Origin: Blastococcus sp. TBT05-19
Lineage (GTDB): Bacteria > Actinomycetota > Actinomycetes > Mycobacteriales > Geodermatophilaceae
Length of the DNA stretch: 64,000 nt
Direction: 5' to 3'
Assembly: GCF_003319095.1 (NCBI RefSeq)
Contig: NZ_QOHI01000008.1
Span: 1-64,000, forward strand
The notes under the pieces were generated by a model that was not told where the DNA came from, did not search any database, and was given only the letters and a program-made list of their open reading frames with translations. Shown one piece after another: positions 46,523-58,562 of this stretch (the first letter of the stretch is position 1; each line of letters starts with the position of its first letter). The translations under genes were made by a program, and so were the position numbers.

Positions 46523-47328
46523 GCGGGCGTCCTCTCCCGGTCGTTCGTGGGGGTGGTGCTGGTGGACGACGCGGCGCGCGCGGAGTGCCGCGCTGCTCGC
46601 TCACCTGGTACAGGGCGTGCGGGGGTGGTTCTGTTCCCCGGTCGCAGCGCGCCGGGGATGTGTGTGGTGCAGATCCCGTCACCGTGGGCGATCGTCGCCA
46701 GCCGCTGCACGTGGGTGCCCACGAGCCGGCCGATCACCGCGGTCTCGGCTTCGCACAGCTGGGGGAACTCGGCCGCCACGTGCGCCACCGGGCAGTGGTG
46801 CTGGCAGAGCTGCCCTCCGCCGGACAGCGCCGAGGCGGTCGCAGCGTAGCCCTCGGCCGTCAGGGCCGCGGCGAGTGCCTGGGCACGGTCGACGGCCTCC
46901 CCCGGCCGTGCGGCGACGGCCTGCTCGACGGCGCTGGACGCACGCGCCTCGAGGCCGGCGAGCTGCTGCTCGGCGACCGCGCGCACGGCGTCGGGGCCAC
47001 CGACGCCGGCGACGTACCGCAGCGCGGTGAGGGCCAGGTCGTCGTAGGCGTGCGGGAAGGCCGAACGGCCGGAGTCGGTGAGGTGGAACCGGCGGGCGGG
47101 ACGGCCCCGGCCGCGATGGGCGTCGCGCACCTGGCGCTCCTCGACCCGGCCGGTGGCGACCAGGGCGTCGAGGTGCCGGCGGACGGCGGCCGACGAGATG
47201 CCGAGCCGGCCGGCCAGCTCGGTCGCCGTCTGCGGGCCGTGCTCGAGCAGGAGGCCGCTCACGCGGTCGCGGGTGCGCCCGTCGTCGGCAGTCGCCGACG
47301 GCCGGTGCTGCGCCGCGAGGGATTCCAC
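46519..47328 (-). CDS. sufR: SufR-type Fe-S-sensing repressor of the suf operon
   Basis: 269 aa. Winged HTH at about 31-60 ([20 protein letters not shown]), followed by a wing rich in Arg. Cysteines C174, C178 (CQHHC), C191 (FPQLC) and C219 match the SufR cluster site. Holo-SufR represses the operon; cluster loss relieves it. The protein ends with an extra Arg/Thr/Pro-rich tail of about 40 residues. The GTG at 47328 follows the promoter region with the AGGTCGACCT palindrome; ctaA is divergent. Confidence 0.92.
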   Translation of the reverse strand: MESLAAQHRPSATADDGRTRDRVSGLLLEHGPQTATELAGRLGISSAAVRRHLDALVATGRVEERQVRDAHRGRGRPARRFHLTDSGRSAFPHAYDDLALTALRYVAGVGGPDAVRAVAEQQLAGLEARASSAVEQAVAARPGEAVDRAQALAAALTAEGYAATASALSGGGQLCQHHCPVAHVAAEFPQLCEAETAVIGRLVGTHVQRLATIAHGDGICTTHIPGALRPGNRTTPARPVPGERAARHSARAASSTSTTPTNDRERTPA

Positions 47329-47339
47329 AACACGAGTGT

Positions 47340-47375
47340 GTCCTATTTCGAGGGTCGTGCAAGCAAGGTCGACCT
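47340..47375 (-). promoter_or_regulatory. suf operon promoter with candidate SufR operator
   Basis: On the minus strand TAGGAC (47345-47340) is a possible -10, with TTGCTT (47366-47361) 15 bp upstream as -35. The perfect 10-bp palindrome AGGTCGACCT (47366-47375) touches the -35. A second weak dyad ACAC-GA-GTGT lies at about 47330-47339 between the -10 and the GTG. Either could bind SufR. Confidence 0.45.
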
Positions 47376-47466
47376 AAGAAGAGGCCCCACGGGACGGGTT
47401 CGTGATCAGCCTCACCGCCGCGCCGTCGGCAGGGCCCGGCGCGAGCACCAGGCGGGCGGATCCTTC

Positions 47467-47472
47467 TAGCAT
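47467..47472 (+). promoter_or_regulatory. -10 box TAGCAT of ctaA (leaderless)
   Basis: TAGCAT ends 6 nt before the GTG at 47479. The GTG lies on the expected transcription start, so the message should be leaderless. Confidence 0.5.
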
Positions 47473-47478
47473 CGGATC

Positions 47479-48423
47479 GTGCTGCGCCTGCCCGCCGCGT
47501 TCTCCGCGTCGACCATCTCCCGCCTGGCCCTGGGCAACGCCGTCGCCAACGGGCTGATCGTCGTCACCGGCGGCGCCGTCCGGCTGACCGGCTCGGGGCT
47601 GGGCTGCCCGACCTGGCCGCGCTGCACCACCGACAGCTTCGTGACGACGCCGGAGCTGGCCGGCCACGGCGTCATCGAGTTCGGCAACCGGCTGCTCACC
47701 TTCGTGCTCGCCGCCGTCGCGATCGCCACCGTCGTCGCCGTCTGGCGGTCGACGCGGCGGGACCTCCGGACGCTCGCCATCTTGACCTTCCTGGGCATCC
47801 CGGCGCAGGCGCTGCTCGGCGGGGTCACGGTGCTCACCGGGCTGAATCCGTGGACGGTGGCCGCGCACTTCCTCGTCTCGGCGGTGCTGGTCGCCCTGTC
47901 CACGACGCTCTGGCTCCGGTCGCGGGAGCCCGGGGTCGGGCAGCCGCTGCTGCGCCGCCCCTTCGTGCTCCTGACCTGGGGCATCGCCGCGGCGACCGCC
48001 GCCGTGCTCGCGCTGGGCACCGTGGTCACCGGCAGCGGGCCGCACAGCGGCGACGTCGACGAGAACGACGTGCCCACCGGCGACCGGATGGGCTTCGACC
48101 CCGAGCTGGTCAGCCAGCTGCACGCCGACGTCGTCTTCCTGCTGATCGGGTTGACGATCGCGATGCTGGTCGCGCTGCACGCCACCGACTCCCCCGCCCG
48201 GGTCCGCCGGGCCGCCCGCGACCTGCTGGTCGTGGAGCTCGCGCAGGGCGTCGTCGGCTACGTGCAGTACTTCACCGACCTGCCGATCGCGCTGGTGCTC
48301 CTGCACATGCTGGGCGCGGTGCTCACGACCGCGTTCGTCGCCCGCCTGGTGTGGTCCGTCAACGGCCCCGCCTCCGACGCCCCGCTCGAGGCGCGCGAGC
48401 CGAAGGCCGCCGCCACCCGCTGA
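47479..48423 (+). CDS. ctaA: Heme A synthase (COX15/CtaA)
   Basis: 314 aa with eight membrane segments. The CtaA cysteine pair C43/C49 (GCPTWPRC) and the heme-ligand histidines in GHGVIEFGNR, AAHFLVSA, QLHADVVF and LLHMLGA are present. It oxidises heme O to heme A for cytochrome aa3 oxidase. ctaB, which makes heme O, lies 0.4 kb downstream on the other strand. Divergent from sufR. Confidence 0.94.
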   Translation: MLRLPAAFSASTISRLALGNAVANGLIVVTGGAVRLTGSGLGCPTWPRCTTDSFVTTPELAGHGVIEFGNRLLTFVLAAVAIATVVAVWRSTRRDLRTLAILTFLGIPAQALLGGVTVLTGLNPWTVAAHFLVSAVLVALSTTLWLRSREPGVGQPLLRRPFVLLTWGIAAATAAVLALGTVVTGSGPHSGDVDENDVPTGDRMGFDPELVSQLHADVVFLLIGLTIAMLVALHATDSPARVRRAARDLLVVELAQGVVGYVQYFTDLPIALVLLHMLGAVLTTAFVARLVWSVNGPASDAPLEAREPKAAATR

Positions 48424-48433
48424 GCCCCGTCCG

Positions 48434-48492
48434 GGCGATGTGCGCGGAGGGCGCCCTCCGGCCGGGGAAGCGCGCCCTGACCGCACATCGCC
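48434..48492. terminator. Nested inverted repeat, terminator region between ctaA and a convergent gene
   Basis: GGCGATGTGCG (48434-48444) pairs with CGCACATCGCC (48482-48492), enclosing a perfect 16-bp palindrome CGGAGGGCGCCCTCCG (48445-48460). It fills the 72-bp gap between converging stops at 48423 and 48496. Confidence 0.65.
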
Positions 48493-48495
48493 GGG

Positions 48496-48774
48496 TCAGT
48501 CGTGCAGCACCACGACGACGAGCAGCGAGCCGTCGGCGGCCTCCCAGCGTCCGGCGCTGACCCGCTCACGGCGCGCGTCGGCCCACGCGGGCCATGCGTC
48601 GTCCTCGTCGTCCCAGAGCAGCCGGCCGCCGGGCAGGTACGTGACGACCGGGCACCCCCGCTCGATCAGCGCCTCGACCTCGGCCCGGTCCAGCGCGACG
48701 CCGGTCATCGAGTAGGTGCGCCGGTCCGCACCGACCAGCTGCCCCATCCGGGCGTTGGCGAGGTCCGTGCGCAC
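48496..48774 (-). CDS. Small hypothetical protein
   Basis: 92 aa, soluble and acidic, with YLPGGRLLWDDEDDAWPAW and RVSAGRWEAADGSLLVVVVL. No recognised family. A start at 48774 (GTG) is used; an ATG nine codons in is an alternative. It follows ctaB by 78 bp on the minus strand, and the stem-loop element A lies in that gap. Confidence 0.55.
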   Translation of the reverse strand: MRTDLANARMGQLVGADRRTYSMTGVALDRAEVEALIERGCPVVTYLPGGRLLWDDEDDAWPAWADARRERVSAGRWEAADGSLLVVVVLHD

Positions 48775-48782
48775 CAGGCAAT

Positions 48783-48854
48783 GGTGACCTACTGGAACGG
48801 CCCCCTCCAGGGGCCCACCCTGAGCGTGCGAAGGGTGGGGAGGAGGGGGTCCTT
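48783..48854 (-). repeat. Full copy (A) of the interspersed stem-loop element, downstream of ctaB
   Basis: In ctaB sense the element starts inside the TAA stop (TAAGGACC). CCCCCTCC (48801-48808) pairs with GGAGGGGG (48842-48849) on the plus strand, with TGGAACGGCC (48792-48801) and GAGCGTGCGA (48822-48831) as conserved blocks. No gene in this 78-bp gap. Confidence 0.75.
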
Positions 48855-49785
48855 ACACGATGGCGTCGACGATGATCGCGACCGAGAGCAGCGACAGGTA
48901 CGAGATCGAGACGTGGAACAGCGTCATCGGCCTGAAGTCCCCGCCGCGCTTGATCCGCGCCAGCAGCCGGTGCGACTCCACGACGAACCAGCCGCCCAGC
49001 AGGGCCGCGGGGATCGCGTAGCCCAGCCCGATCCCGTACTCGACGCCGACCGGCCACAGCAGCAGCGAGACGGCCAGGGTCGCCCAGGCCCAGGCCACCG
49101 ACTGGCGCCCGACCGACAGCGCGGTGGTGACCACCGGCAGCATCGGGACGTCGGCCTTCGCGTAGTCGTCCTTGAACCGCAGGGCGAGCGCCCAGAAGTG
49201 CGGCATCTGCCAGCAGAAGACGATCGCGAAGATGACGACGGCGGGCCAGTCCAGCGACCCGGTGACCGCTGCCCAGCCGATGAGGACCGGTGCCGCCCCG
49301 GGCACCCCGCCCCACTCGGTGCTGCGGCGGGTGTGCCGCTTGAACACCATCGTGTAGAGGACGGCGTAGTAGAAGATCGCCGCCGCCGAGAGCGCCGCCG
49401 CGAGCGGGGTCGTCGTGATCAGCAGCAGGACGATCGAGCTGATCGTCAGCACGAACCCGAAGACCAGCGCGGCCCGCGGGGTGACCTCGCCGGTGACCAG
49501 CGGGCGCTTCTGGGTGCGCTGCATCAGCCGGTCGATGTCCCGGTCGAAGTAGCAGTTGAAGACGTTGGCCGCGCCGGCCGCGAACGTGCCCCCGAGCAGC
49601 GTCCAGAACAGCAGCGACAGCGACGGCCAGCCGCGGTCGGCGACCATCATCGCCGGCACCGTGGTGATCAGCAGCAGCTCGATGATGCGCGGCTTGGTGA
49701 GCCCGACGTAGGCGCCGACCCGCGCGCGGAGGCGGGTGGCGAGACGGGGAGCAGGGGCGGCGCTGCGCTCGGTCAGCGCCGTCAC
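48853..49785 (-). CDS. ctaB: Protoheme IX farnesyltransferase (heme O synthase)
   Basis: 310 aa, about nine membrane helices. The prenyltransferase motif NVFNCYFDRDID (74-85) with MQRTQKRPL and the second loop VFCWQMPHFWALALRFKDDY (key D/K residues) are present. It adds a farnesyl group to heme b. The GTG at 49785 is chosen over an ATG 27 codons upstream (49866) because the extra residues look non-conserved, and CGAGGG precedes it; confidence in the start is moderate. Divergent from tkt. Confidence 0.93.
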   Translation of the reverse strand: MTALTERSAAPAPRLATRLRARVGAYVGLTKPRIIELLLITTVPAMMVADRGWPSLSLLFWTLLGGTFAAGAANVFNCYFDRDIDRLMQRTQKRPLVTGEVTPRAALVFGFVLTISSIVLLLITTTPLAAALSAAAIFYYAVLYTMVFKRHTRRSTEWGGVPGAAPVLIGWAAVTGSLDWPAVVIFAIVFCWQMPHFWALALRFKDDYAKADVPMLPVVTTALSVGRQSVAWAWATLAVSLLLWPVGVEYGIGLGYAIPAALLGGWFVVESHRLLARIKRGGDFRPMTLFHVSISYLSLLSVAIIVDAIV

Positions 49786-50062
49786 CGGGTGCCCTCGTGC
49801 GCGGTCGCGCGCGGGCAGCAGGGCACCACGGGATCCCTTCGAACCGGGGGGAGGAACGCCGCCCATGGTAGCCCCGGCCCCCGGCCGAGCCAGGCACGCG
49901 CCATGACCAGCGATGACTAGGGTTGATCGCGTTGCGGCCGCGTGCGCAGCGGGTAGGGGCGACGGCGACGACACCCGTCGCGTCGCACCGCCACGTCCGC
50001 CGGCGGTCGAGCGCCCGTCCCGGGTGCATCGTCAGGCCTACCTCGAGGGAGACACCGACCAG

Positions 50063-52276
<2,214 letters not shown>

Positions 52277-52277
52277 C

Positions 52278-52352
52278 AAAGGACCACCCTTCCCCCCACA
52301 CCTCGCAAGCTCGGCGCGGGACCCTGAAGGGTGGCCGTTCCAGCACCTCACC
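52278..52352 (+). repeat. Full copy (B) of the interspersed stem-loop element, between tkt and tal
   Basis: Starts 2 nt after the tkt TGA. CCACCCTTC (52284-52292) pairs with GAAGGGTGG (52326-52334), with an outer GG/CC pair and a bulged A, as in copy A. The loop has TCGCAAGCTC and the tail GGCCGTTCCA, TCACC. It ends 14 nt before the tal ATG. Confidence 0.8.
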
Positions 52353-52366
52353 TGGAAGGCACTGAC

Positions 52367-53473
52367 ATGGCACAGAACGAGAACCTGGCCGAGCTGTCGC
52401 AGGCGGGGGTCGCCGTCTGGCTCGACGACCTGTCCCGCGACCGCATCCGCAGCGGCAACCTCCAGTCGCTGGTCGACGACCACTCGGTCGTCGGCGTCAC
52501 CACCAACCCGACGATCTTCGCCGCGGCGATCAGCGGCTCGGACTCCTACGACGACCAGGTGCACGCCCTCGCCGTGCGCAAGGTGAGCATCGAGGAGGCG
52601 CTCCGCACGATCACCGCCGCCGACGTCCGCGACGCCTGCGACCTGCTCGCCCCCGTCGCGCAGCGGCAGCCCGGTGACGGCCGCGTCTCGCTGGAGGTCG
52701 CGCCGGGCCTGGCGCACGACACCGACGCCACCGCCGCGGAGGCCGCGCACCTGTGGTGGCTGGTCGACCGGCCGAACCTGTACATCAAGATCCCCGCGAC
52801 CGAGGCGAGCCTCCCGGCGATCACGACGTCGATCGCCCGCGGGATCAGCGTCAACGTCACCCTGATCTTCAGCCTCGAGCGGTACCGCGCGGTGATGGAC
52901 GCCTACCTCTCCGGTCTGGAGCAGCGGCTGGCCGACGACCCGGAGGCCGACCTCTCCCAGCTGGACTCGGTCGCGTCGTTCTTCGTGTCCCGGGTGGACT
53001 CCGAGATCGACAAGCGGCTGGACGCGTCCGGTGCGGACGCCTCGCTCAAGGGCAAGGCCGGCGTGGCCAACGCGCAGCTGGCCTACCAGACCTACGAGGA
53101 GGTCTTCTCCTCCGAGCGCTGGCAGGCGCTCGAGGCGAAGGGCGCCCGCCGCCAGCGGCCGCTGTGGGCCTCGACCGGGGTCAAGAACCCCGACTACTCC
53201 GACACCCTCTACATCAGCGAGCTCATCGCCCCGGGCACGGTCAACACGATGCCCGAGAAGACGCTGATGGCCTACGCCGACCACGGCACGCCGGGCACCC
53301 CGGTGCAGAAGTCCTACGACGACGCCGCGGCCGTCATGAAGGCCGTGAGCGACGCCGGCATCGACCTGGACGACGTCTTCCGGCAGCTCGAGGAGGAGGC
53401 CGTGCAGAAGTTCGTCGACTCCTGGGACGAGCTCACCGAGTCGGTCCGCACGGAGCTGGAGGACAAGGCGTGA
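52367..53473 (+). CDS. tal: Transaldolase
   Basis: 368 aa, the longer actinobacterial TalB-like class. The Schiff-base lysine is K141 in [16 protein letters not shown] (45-51) and [10 protein letters not shown] are also conserved. It transfers dihydroxyacetone units in the pentose phosphate pathway. GGAAGG precedes the ATG. Its stop overlaps the pgi GTG (GTGA), so tkt, tal and pgi are one unit, with element B possibly adjusting tal output. Confidence 0.95.
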   Translation: MAQNENLAELSQAGVAVWLDDLSRDRIRSGNLQSLVDDHSVVGVTTNPTIFAAAISGSDSYDDQVHALAVRKVSIEEALRTITAADVRDACDLLAPVAQRQPGDGRVSLEVAPGLAHDTDATAAEAAHLWWLVDRPNLYIKIPATEASLPAITTSIARGISVNVTLIFSLERYRAVMDAYLSGLEQRLADDPEADLSQLDSVASFFVSRVDSEIDKRLDASGADASLKGKAGVANAQLAYQTYEEVFSSERWQALEAKGARRQRPLWASTGVKNPDYSDTLYISELIAPGTVNTMPEKTLMAYADHGTPGTPVQKSYDDAAAVMKAVSDAGIDLDDVFRQLEEEAVQKFVDSWDELTESVRTELEDKA

Positions 53474-55071
53474 CCCTGGAGTTCAGCTCCGCCGGCCTGG
53501 AGGTCCCCGAGCCGGTCCGCGCCCAGCTCCTCGAGGACGACGTCGCCGCACGGCTGGTCCGCAAGGACGCCACGCTCTGGGGCCCGGACGCGGAGAGCGA
53601 GGCGGCGGTCCGGCTCGGCTGGCTGGACCTCCCGGCCACCTCCCGCGGACTGGTCTCGCAGCTGGCCGAGCTGCGCGCCGAGCTCGCCGGCGAGGGCATC
53701 GACCGGGTCGTGCTGTGCGGCATGGGCGGCTCCTCGCTCGCCCCCGAGGTCATCTGCCGGACGGCGGGGGTCCCGCTCGTCGTGCTGGACACCACCGACC
53801 CCGGGCAGGTCGCGGCCGCGATGACCGACCTGGAGCGCACCGTCGTGGTGGTCAGCTCCAAGTCCGGCGGCACCGTGGAGACCGAGAGCCAGCGGCGCGC
53901 GTTCATCGCCGCCTTCGCCGCGGCGGGCCTGGACGAGGGGCAGATCGGCGCCCGCTTCGTCGTCGTCACCGACCCCGGTTCACCGCTGTCGGAGACCGCC
54001 TCGGCCATGGGCGCCCGGGCGGTCTTCCTCGCCGATCCCACCGTGGGCGGGCGCTACAGCGCGCTGTCGGCGTTCGGCCTGGTCCCCTCGGCGCTGGCCG
54101 GCGCCGACGTCGCCGCGCTGGTGGACGACGCCGAGGAGCTGGCCGAGGGCCTGGCCCAGCCGGACAACGCGGCGCTGCAGCTGGGCACCGCCCTGGGCGC
54201 GGCGTTCCGCACCGGCCACGACAAGCTCGCCCTGGCCGACGCCGGGAGCACCCCGATCCAGGGCTTCGGCGACTGGGCCGAGCAGCTCATCGCGGAGTCC
54301 ACCGGCAAGCTCGGGCGCGGCATCCTGCCCGTCGTCCTCGAGTCGCCCGACGCGCCCGGGGCGACCGCCCCCGACGTCGTGCTCGGCCTCGTCGGCGACA
54401 CCGCGCCGCAGCCCGGGCCCTCGGTGGGCGTCACCGGTCCGCTCGGCGCGCAGTTCCTGGCGTGGGAGTACGCGACCGCGGTGGCCGGGCGGGTGCTCGG
54501 CATCAACCCGTTCGACCAGCCCAACGTCACCGAGAGCAAGGAGAACACCTCCGCGATCCTCGCCGGGGGCCTTCCCGACGACCAGCCGCTGGCGAAGGTC
54601 GGCGCGGTGCAGATCCGGGGCAGCGCCGCCCTGCTCGAGGGCGTGGACCTCACCTCGAACGACGGGCTGCGGCTCGCGCTGGACGCGCTGCTCGGCTCGG
54701 TGCCGCCGCGCGGCTACCTGGCGGTCATGGCCTACCTCGACCGGCTGCAGGACGCCTCGGCCGCCGATGTGCGCGCGGCGCTGGCCCGGCGCACGGAGCA
54801 CGCGGTCACCTTCGGCTGGGGCCCGCGGTTCCTGCACTCCACCGGCCAGTACCACAAGGGCGGTCCGCAGGTCGGCGCGTTCCTGCAGATCACCGGCGCC
54901 GTCACCGAGGACCTCCCGGTGCCCGACCAGCCCTACACGTTCGGGACCCTGCAGGCGGCCCAGGCCGCCGGCGACCGCAAGGCGCTCGCCGACCGGGACC
55001 GGCCGCTGCTGCACCTGCACCTCACCGATCGGGCGGCGGGAATCGGCCAGCTGCTCACCGCGCTCGGCTGA
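53470..55071 (+). CDS. pgi: Glucose-6-phosphate isomerase
   Basis: 533 aa. [22 protein letters not shown], the [17 protein letters not shown] region and the terminal [14 protein letters not shown] segment match the branch of glucose-6-phosphate isomerases found in tal-zwf clusters. It interconverts glucose-6-P and fructose-6-P, connecting glycolysis with the pentose phosphate pathway. GTG start overlaps the tal stop by 4 bp. Confidence 0.93.
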   Translation: MTLEFSSAGLEVPEPVRAQLLEDDVAARLVRKDATLWGPDAESEAAVRLGWLDLPATSRGLVSQLAELRAELAGEGIDRVVLCGMGGSSLAPEVICRTAGVPLVVLDTTDPGQVAAAMTDLERTVVVVSSKSGGTVETESQRRAFIAAFAAAGLDEGQIGARFVVVTDPGSPLSETASAMGARAVFLADPTVGGRYSALSAFGLVPSALAGADVAALVDDAEELAEGLAQPDNAALQLGTALGAAFRTGHDKLALADAGSTPIQGFGDWAEQLIAESTGKLGRGILPVVLESPDAPGATAPDVVLGLVGDTAPQPGPSVGVTGPLGAQFLAWEYATAVAGRVLGINPFDQPNVTESKENTSAILAGGLPDDQPLAKVGAVQIRGSAALLEGVDLTSNDGLRLALDALLGSVPPRGYLAVMAYLDRLQDASAADVRAALARRTEHAVTFGWGPRFLHSTGQYHKGGPQVGAFLQITGAVTEDLPVPDQPYTFGTLQAAQAAGDRKALADRDRPLLHLHLTDRAAGIGQLLTALG

Positions 55072-55076
55072 GCGAC

Positions 55077-55114
55077 GGCGCGGTGCGAGCGGTGGACCCC
55101 GACCGCACCGCGCC
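55077..55114 (+). terminator. Terminator hairpin after pgi
   Basis: GGCGCGGTGCG (55077-55087) pairs perfectly with CGCACCGCGCC (55104-55114), 16-nt loop, starting 5 nt after the pgi stop. The 109-bp gap before zwf has no other element of note. Confidence 0.55.
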
Positions 55115-55180
55115 GGCCCCAGCCCGTCGTCCGTCCTCCCGGGGGCGGGCGACGGGACACTCCGACCACGAGGACGGACG

Positions 55181-56698
55181 ATGATCCCCAACCCGCTGCG
55201 CGACCCGCGGGACCGGCGGCTCCCCCGGGTGCCCGAGCCCTGCGCCCTCGTCGTCTTCGGCATCACCGGTGACCTGGCGCGCAAGAAGCTGCTGCCGGCG
55301 GTCTACGACCTCGCCAACCGCGGCCTGCTGCCCACCAACTTCGCGCTGCTGGGCTTCGCCCGGCGCGACTGGGGCGACACCGAGTTCGCCGAGCTGGCGC
55401 GCGAGTCGGCCCGGAAGAGCGCCCGCACGCCGTGGCGCGAGGAAGTCTGGGAGCGGCTGGCCACCACGGTCCGCTTCGTGCAGGGCAGCTTCGACGACGA
55501 CAACGCCTTCGACGAGCTCGCCGAGCACCTCGCCGAGCTCGAGGGCAGCCACGGCATCGGCGGCAACGCCGCCTTCTACCTGTCCATCCCGCCGTCGATG
55601 TTCCCCGTCGTGCTCAAGCAGATGCAGCGCACCGGGATGGCCGACAGCACCCCCGACCGCTGGCGCCGGGTCGTCGTCGAGAAGCCGTTCGGCCACGACC
55701 TGGCCTCCAGCAGGGAGCTCAACGAGCTGGTGGACTCGGTCTTCACCGCCGACGACGTCTTCCGCATCGACCACTACCTGGGCAAGGAGACCGTCCAGAA
55801 CCTGATGGCGCTGCGGTTCGCCAACACCCTGTTCGAGCCGATCTGGAACGGTCACAACGTCGACTCCGTGCAGATCACCATGGCCGAGGACGTCGGCATC
55901 GGCGGCCGGGCCGGGTTCTACGAGAAGACCGGCGCCGCCCGCGACGTCCTGCAGAACCACCTGCTGCAGCTGCTCGCCCTCACCGCCATGGAGGAGCCGG
56001 TCGAGTTCTCCGCCGAGGAGATCCGCACCGAGAAGCTCAAGGTCCTGCGCGCCATCTCCCTGCCCGACGACCTGCGCACGTTCGCCGTCCGCGGGCAGTA
56101 CGAGCAGGGGTGGCTCGCCGGCCAGCGGGCGTGCGGCTACCGGCAGGAGGAGGGCGTCGACGAGGAGTCGACGACGGAGACCTTCGCCGCCGTCCGGCTC
56201 GGCGTCGAGACCCGGCGCTGGGCCGGCGTCCCGTTCTACCTGCGCACCGGCAAGCGCCTCCCCCGGCGGGTCACCGAGATCGCGCTGGTGTTCAAGCGAG
56301 CGCCGCACCTCCCCTTCGCCGACACCGACACCGAGGAGCTGGGCAACAACCAGCTGGTGGTGCGCGTGCAGCCGGACGAGGGGGTGACCCTCAAGTTCGG
56401 GTCGAAGGTGCCGGGCAGCGTCATGGAGGTCCGCGACGTGTCGATGGACTTCCTCTACGGCGAGCAGTTCACCGAGTCCAGCCCCGAGGCCTACGAGCGG
56501 CTGCTGCTCGACGTCCTCCTCGGCGACGCCACGCTCTTCCCCCGCAACGCGGAGGTCGAGGCCTCCTGGGCGGTGATCGACCCGCTCGAGGAGTTCTGGC
56601 AGGGCACGACCCCCGACCCGTACCGGGCCGGCGAGTGGGGGCCACGGACGGCCGACGAGATGCTCGCCGCCGAGGGACGACGGTGGCGGCGACCGTGA
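55181..56698 (+). CDS. zwf: Glucose-6-phosphate 1-dehydrogenase
   Basis: 505 aa. NADP-binding GITGDLARKK (27-36), EKPFGHD and the active-site RIDHYLGKE (195-203) are conserved. First oxidative step of the pentose phosphate pathway, making NADPH. GAGGACGG precedes the ATG. 25 bp separate it from opcA, which carries its own AGGAGGAG ribosome binding site. Confidence 0.96.
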   Translation: MIPNPLRDPRDRRLPRVPEPCALVVFGITGDLARKKLLPAVYDLANRGLLPTNFALLGFARRDWGDTEFAELARESARKSARTPWREEVWERLATTVRFVQGSFDDDNAFDELAEHLAELEGSHGIGGNAAFYLSIPPSMFPVVLKQMQRTGMADSTPDRWRRVVVEKPFGHDLASSRELNELVDSVFTADDVFRIDHYLGKETVQNLMALRFANTLFEPIWNGHNVDSVQITMAEDVGIGGRAGFYEKTGAARDVLQNHLLQLLALTAMEEPVEFSAEEIRTEKLKVLRAISLPDDLRTFAVRGQYEQGWLAGQRACGYRQEEGVDEESTTETFAAVRLGVETRRWAGVPFYLRTGKRLPRRVTEIALVFKRAPHLPFADTDTEELGNNQLVVRVQPDEGVTLKFGSKVPGSVMEVRDVSMDFLYGEQFTESSPEAYERLLLDVLLGDATLFPRNAEVEASWAVIDPLEEFWQGTTPDPYRAGEWGPRTADEMLAAEGRRWRRP

Positions 56699-56723
56699 CC
56701 GGGCACCAGCAGGAGGAGACCTC

Positions 56724-57752
56724 ATGACCACCCTCTGGGACACGACCGGCTCGGCCGTGGTCAAGGAGCTGGCCGCCCAGCGGCGCACCGGCGGCGCCGT
56801 CCTCTCCGGGGTGGCGCTGACGCTCGTCGTCGTCGCCGACGAGAGCCGGGTGACCGAGGCCGAGGAGGCCGCCACGCACGCCGCGGAGGCGCACCCCTGC
56901 CGGGTGCTCATCGTGGTCCGCCGGCAGATCGACGCCCCCGTCCCCCGCCTGGACGCCGAGGTGCAGATCGGCGGCCGGCTGGGGCCCGGCGAGGCGGTCG
57001 TGATGCGGATGTACGGGCGGCTCGCACTGCACGCGGAGTCCGTCGTGCTCCCGCTGCTGGCCGCCGACGCGCCCGTGGTCACCTGGTGGGACGGCGCCCC
57101 GCCGGACCGGATCGGGACCGACGCCCTCGGGGTGTTCGCCGACCGCCGGATCACCGACACCTCGCTGGCCGAGGACCCGATCGCCGCCCTGCGCGGGCGG
57201 GCCGAGGACTATGCGCCCGGCGACTCCGACCTAGCCTGGACCCGCAGCACCGCCTGGCGGACGGTCCTCGCCTCGACCCTGGACTCGGTGTCCGGGCGCC
57301 GCAGCGACGCCGTCCAGGTGCACGGGGGCCGGATCGAGGGCGACCCGGGCAACGCCACCGCGCAGCTCGTCGCCGGCTGGATCTCCTCCCGGTGCGGCTG
57401 CCCCGTCGAGGTCGTCCGGGGATCTCGCGACGCCGGGCCCAGCGGCATCGAGGCGGTGGCCCTGCACCTGGACCGGGACGAGCACCTCGAGGTCCGCGCC
57501 GACCACCGCGGGGGCGCCGTCATCTCCCAGCCCTACCGGCCGGACTCGACCCTCGCGCTGCCAGAGCGCCCGCTGGGCGACCTGCTGAGCGAGGAGCTCC
57601 GCCGGCTGGATCCCGACGAGCCCTACAGCGAGGCCCTGGAGGCGACCACGGGTCTCAGCGGCCTGTCCGACCGCGCCAAGGTCCGCGAGCACGTGTGGTT
57701 CGACCCCGCGGCCGAGGACCGGGTCGCGGGCCAGGAAGCGGTGACCTCGTGA
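56724..57752 (+). CDS. opcA: OpcA, glucose-6-phosphate dehydrogenase assembly protein
   Basis: 342 aa. TTLWDTTG at the start, HPCRVLIVV and the LPLLAADAPVVTWWDGAPP core are typical OpcA segments. In cyanobacteria and actinobacteria OpcA helps G6PDH oligomerise and respond to redox; it is almost always next to zwf. Stop overlaps the pgl GTG (GTGA). Confidence 0.94.
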   Translation: MTTLWDTTGSAVVKELAAQRRTGGAVLSGVALTLVVVADESRVTEAEEAATHAAEAHPCRVLIVVRRQIDAPVPRLDAEVQIGGRLGPGEAVVMRMYGRLALHAESVVLPLLAADAPVVTWWDGAPPDRIGTDALGVFADRRITDTSLAEDPIAALRGRAEDYAPGDSDLAWTRSTAWRTVLASTLDSVSGRRSDAVQVHGGRIEGDPGNATAQLVAGWISSRCGCPVEVVRGSRDAGPSGIEAVALHLDRDEHLEVRADHRGGAVISQPYRPDSTLALPERPLGDLLSEELRRLDPDEPYSEALEATTGLSGLSDRAKVREHVWFDPAAEDRVAGQEAVTS

Positions 57753-58561
57753 GCCTCTCCCCCGGTGACCGTGCCTCCGCCGAACTGCCCGACGACGGAC
57801 GGCCCACCCCGCAGATCGTCATCGAGCCCGACGCCGACCGGCTGGCGCACTCGGTCGCCGAGGCGCTGGTCGCCCGGCTCGCCGCCGCCCAGGCAGTGCA
57901 CGGCACCGCGTCGGTGGTGCTCACCGGCGGCGGCATCGGGATCGCCGTCCTCGAGCGCGTCGCCGGCCTGGTCGCCGAGCCGGTCCGCGAGGTCGTCGAC
58001 TGGAGCGCCGTGGACTTCTGGTGGGGCGACGAGCGCTTCGTGCCCGCGGGCTCCGACGAGCGGAACGAGCGGCAGGCGCGGAAGGCGCTGCTCGACGCCC
58101 TGGACCTGCCCGACTTCCGGATGCACGTCATGCCGGCCTCCGACGCCGGCATGACCCCGGAGGAGGCCGCCGAGGACTACGTCGGCGAGCTGCGGGAGTA
58201 CGCCGCCGAGGGCCGGGACCTGCCGCGCTTCGACGTCCTGCTGCTCGGCATGGGGCCCGAGGGGCACACCGCCTCGATCTTCCCCGGCTCCCCCGCGGCC
58301 ACCGACGAGCGGCCGGTCGTCGCGGTGCGGGACTGCCCGAAGCCGCCGCCCACGCGGATCAGCCTCGGGTTCGGCGCGATCCGCAGCGCCGAGGAGGTCT
58401 GGCTGCTCGTCTCGGGCGAGGAGAAGGCGCCGGCCGTCGCTCGCGCGCTGGCCGGCGCCTCACCCGTGGAGCTGCCGGCGGCCGGGGTGCACGGCACCCG
58501 GGCCACCCGGTGGTTGCTCGACGCCGCCGCAGCGTCCTCGCTGCCCGGCGCCGAGGGCTGA
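57749..58561 (+). CDS. pgl: 6-phosphogluconolactonase
   Basis: 270 aa, NagB-like fold of the DevB type. VVLTGGGIG, VDFWWGDERFVP and the catalytic-loop LLGMGPEGHTASIFPGSP are conserved. It hydrolyses 6-phosphogluconolactone made by Zwf. The last gene of the plus-strand pentose phosphate unit; its stop is 1 bp from that of the convergent rbpA. Confidence 0.95.
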   Translation: MSLSPGDRASAELPDDGRPTPQIVIEPDADRLAHSVAEALVARLAAAQAVHGTASVVLTGGGIGIAVLERVAGLVAEPVREVVDWSAVDFWWGDERFVPAGSDERNERQARKALLDALDLPDFRMHVMPASDAGMTPEEAAEDYVGELREYAAEGRDLPRFDVLLLGMGPEGHTASIFPGSPAATDERPVVAVRDCPKPPPTRISLGFGAIRSAEEVWLLVSGEEKAPAVARALAGASPVELPAAGVHGTRATRWLLDAAAASSLPGAEG

Positions 58562-58562
58562 C

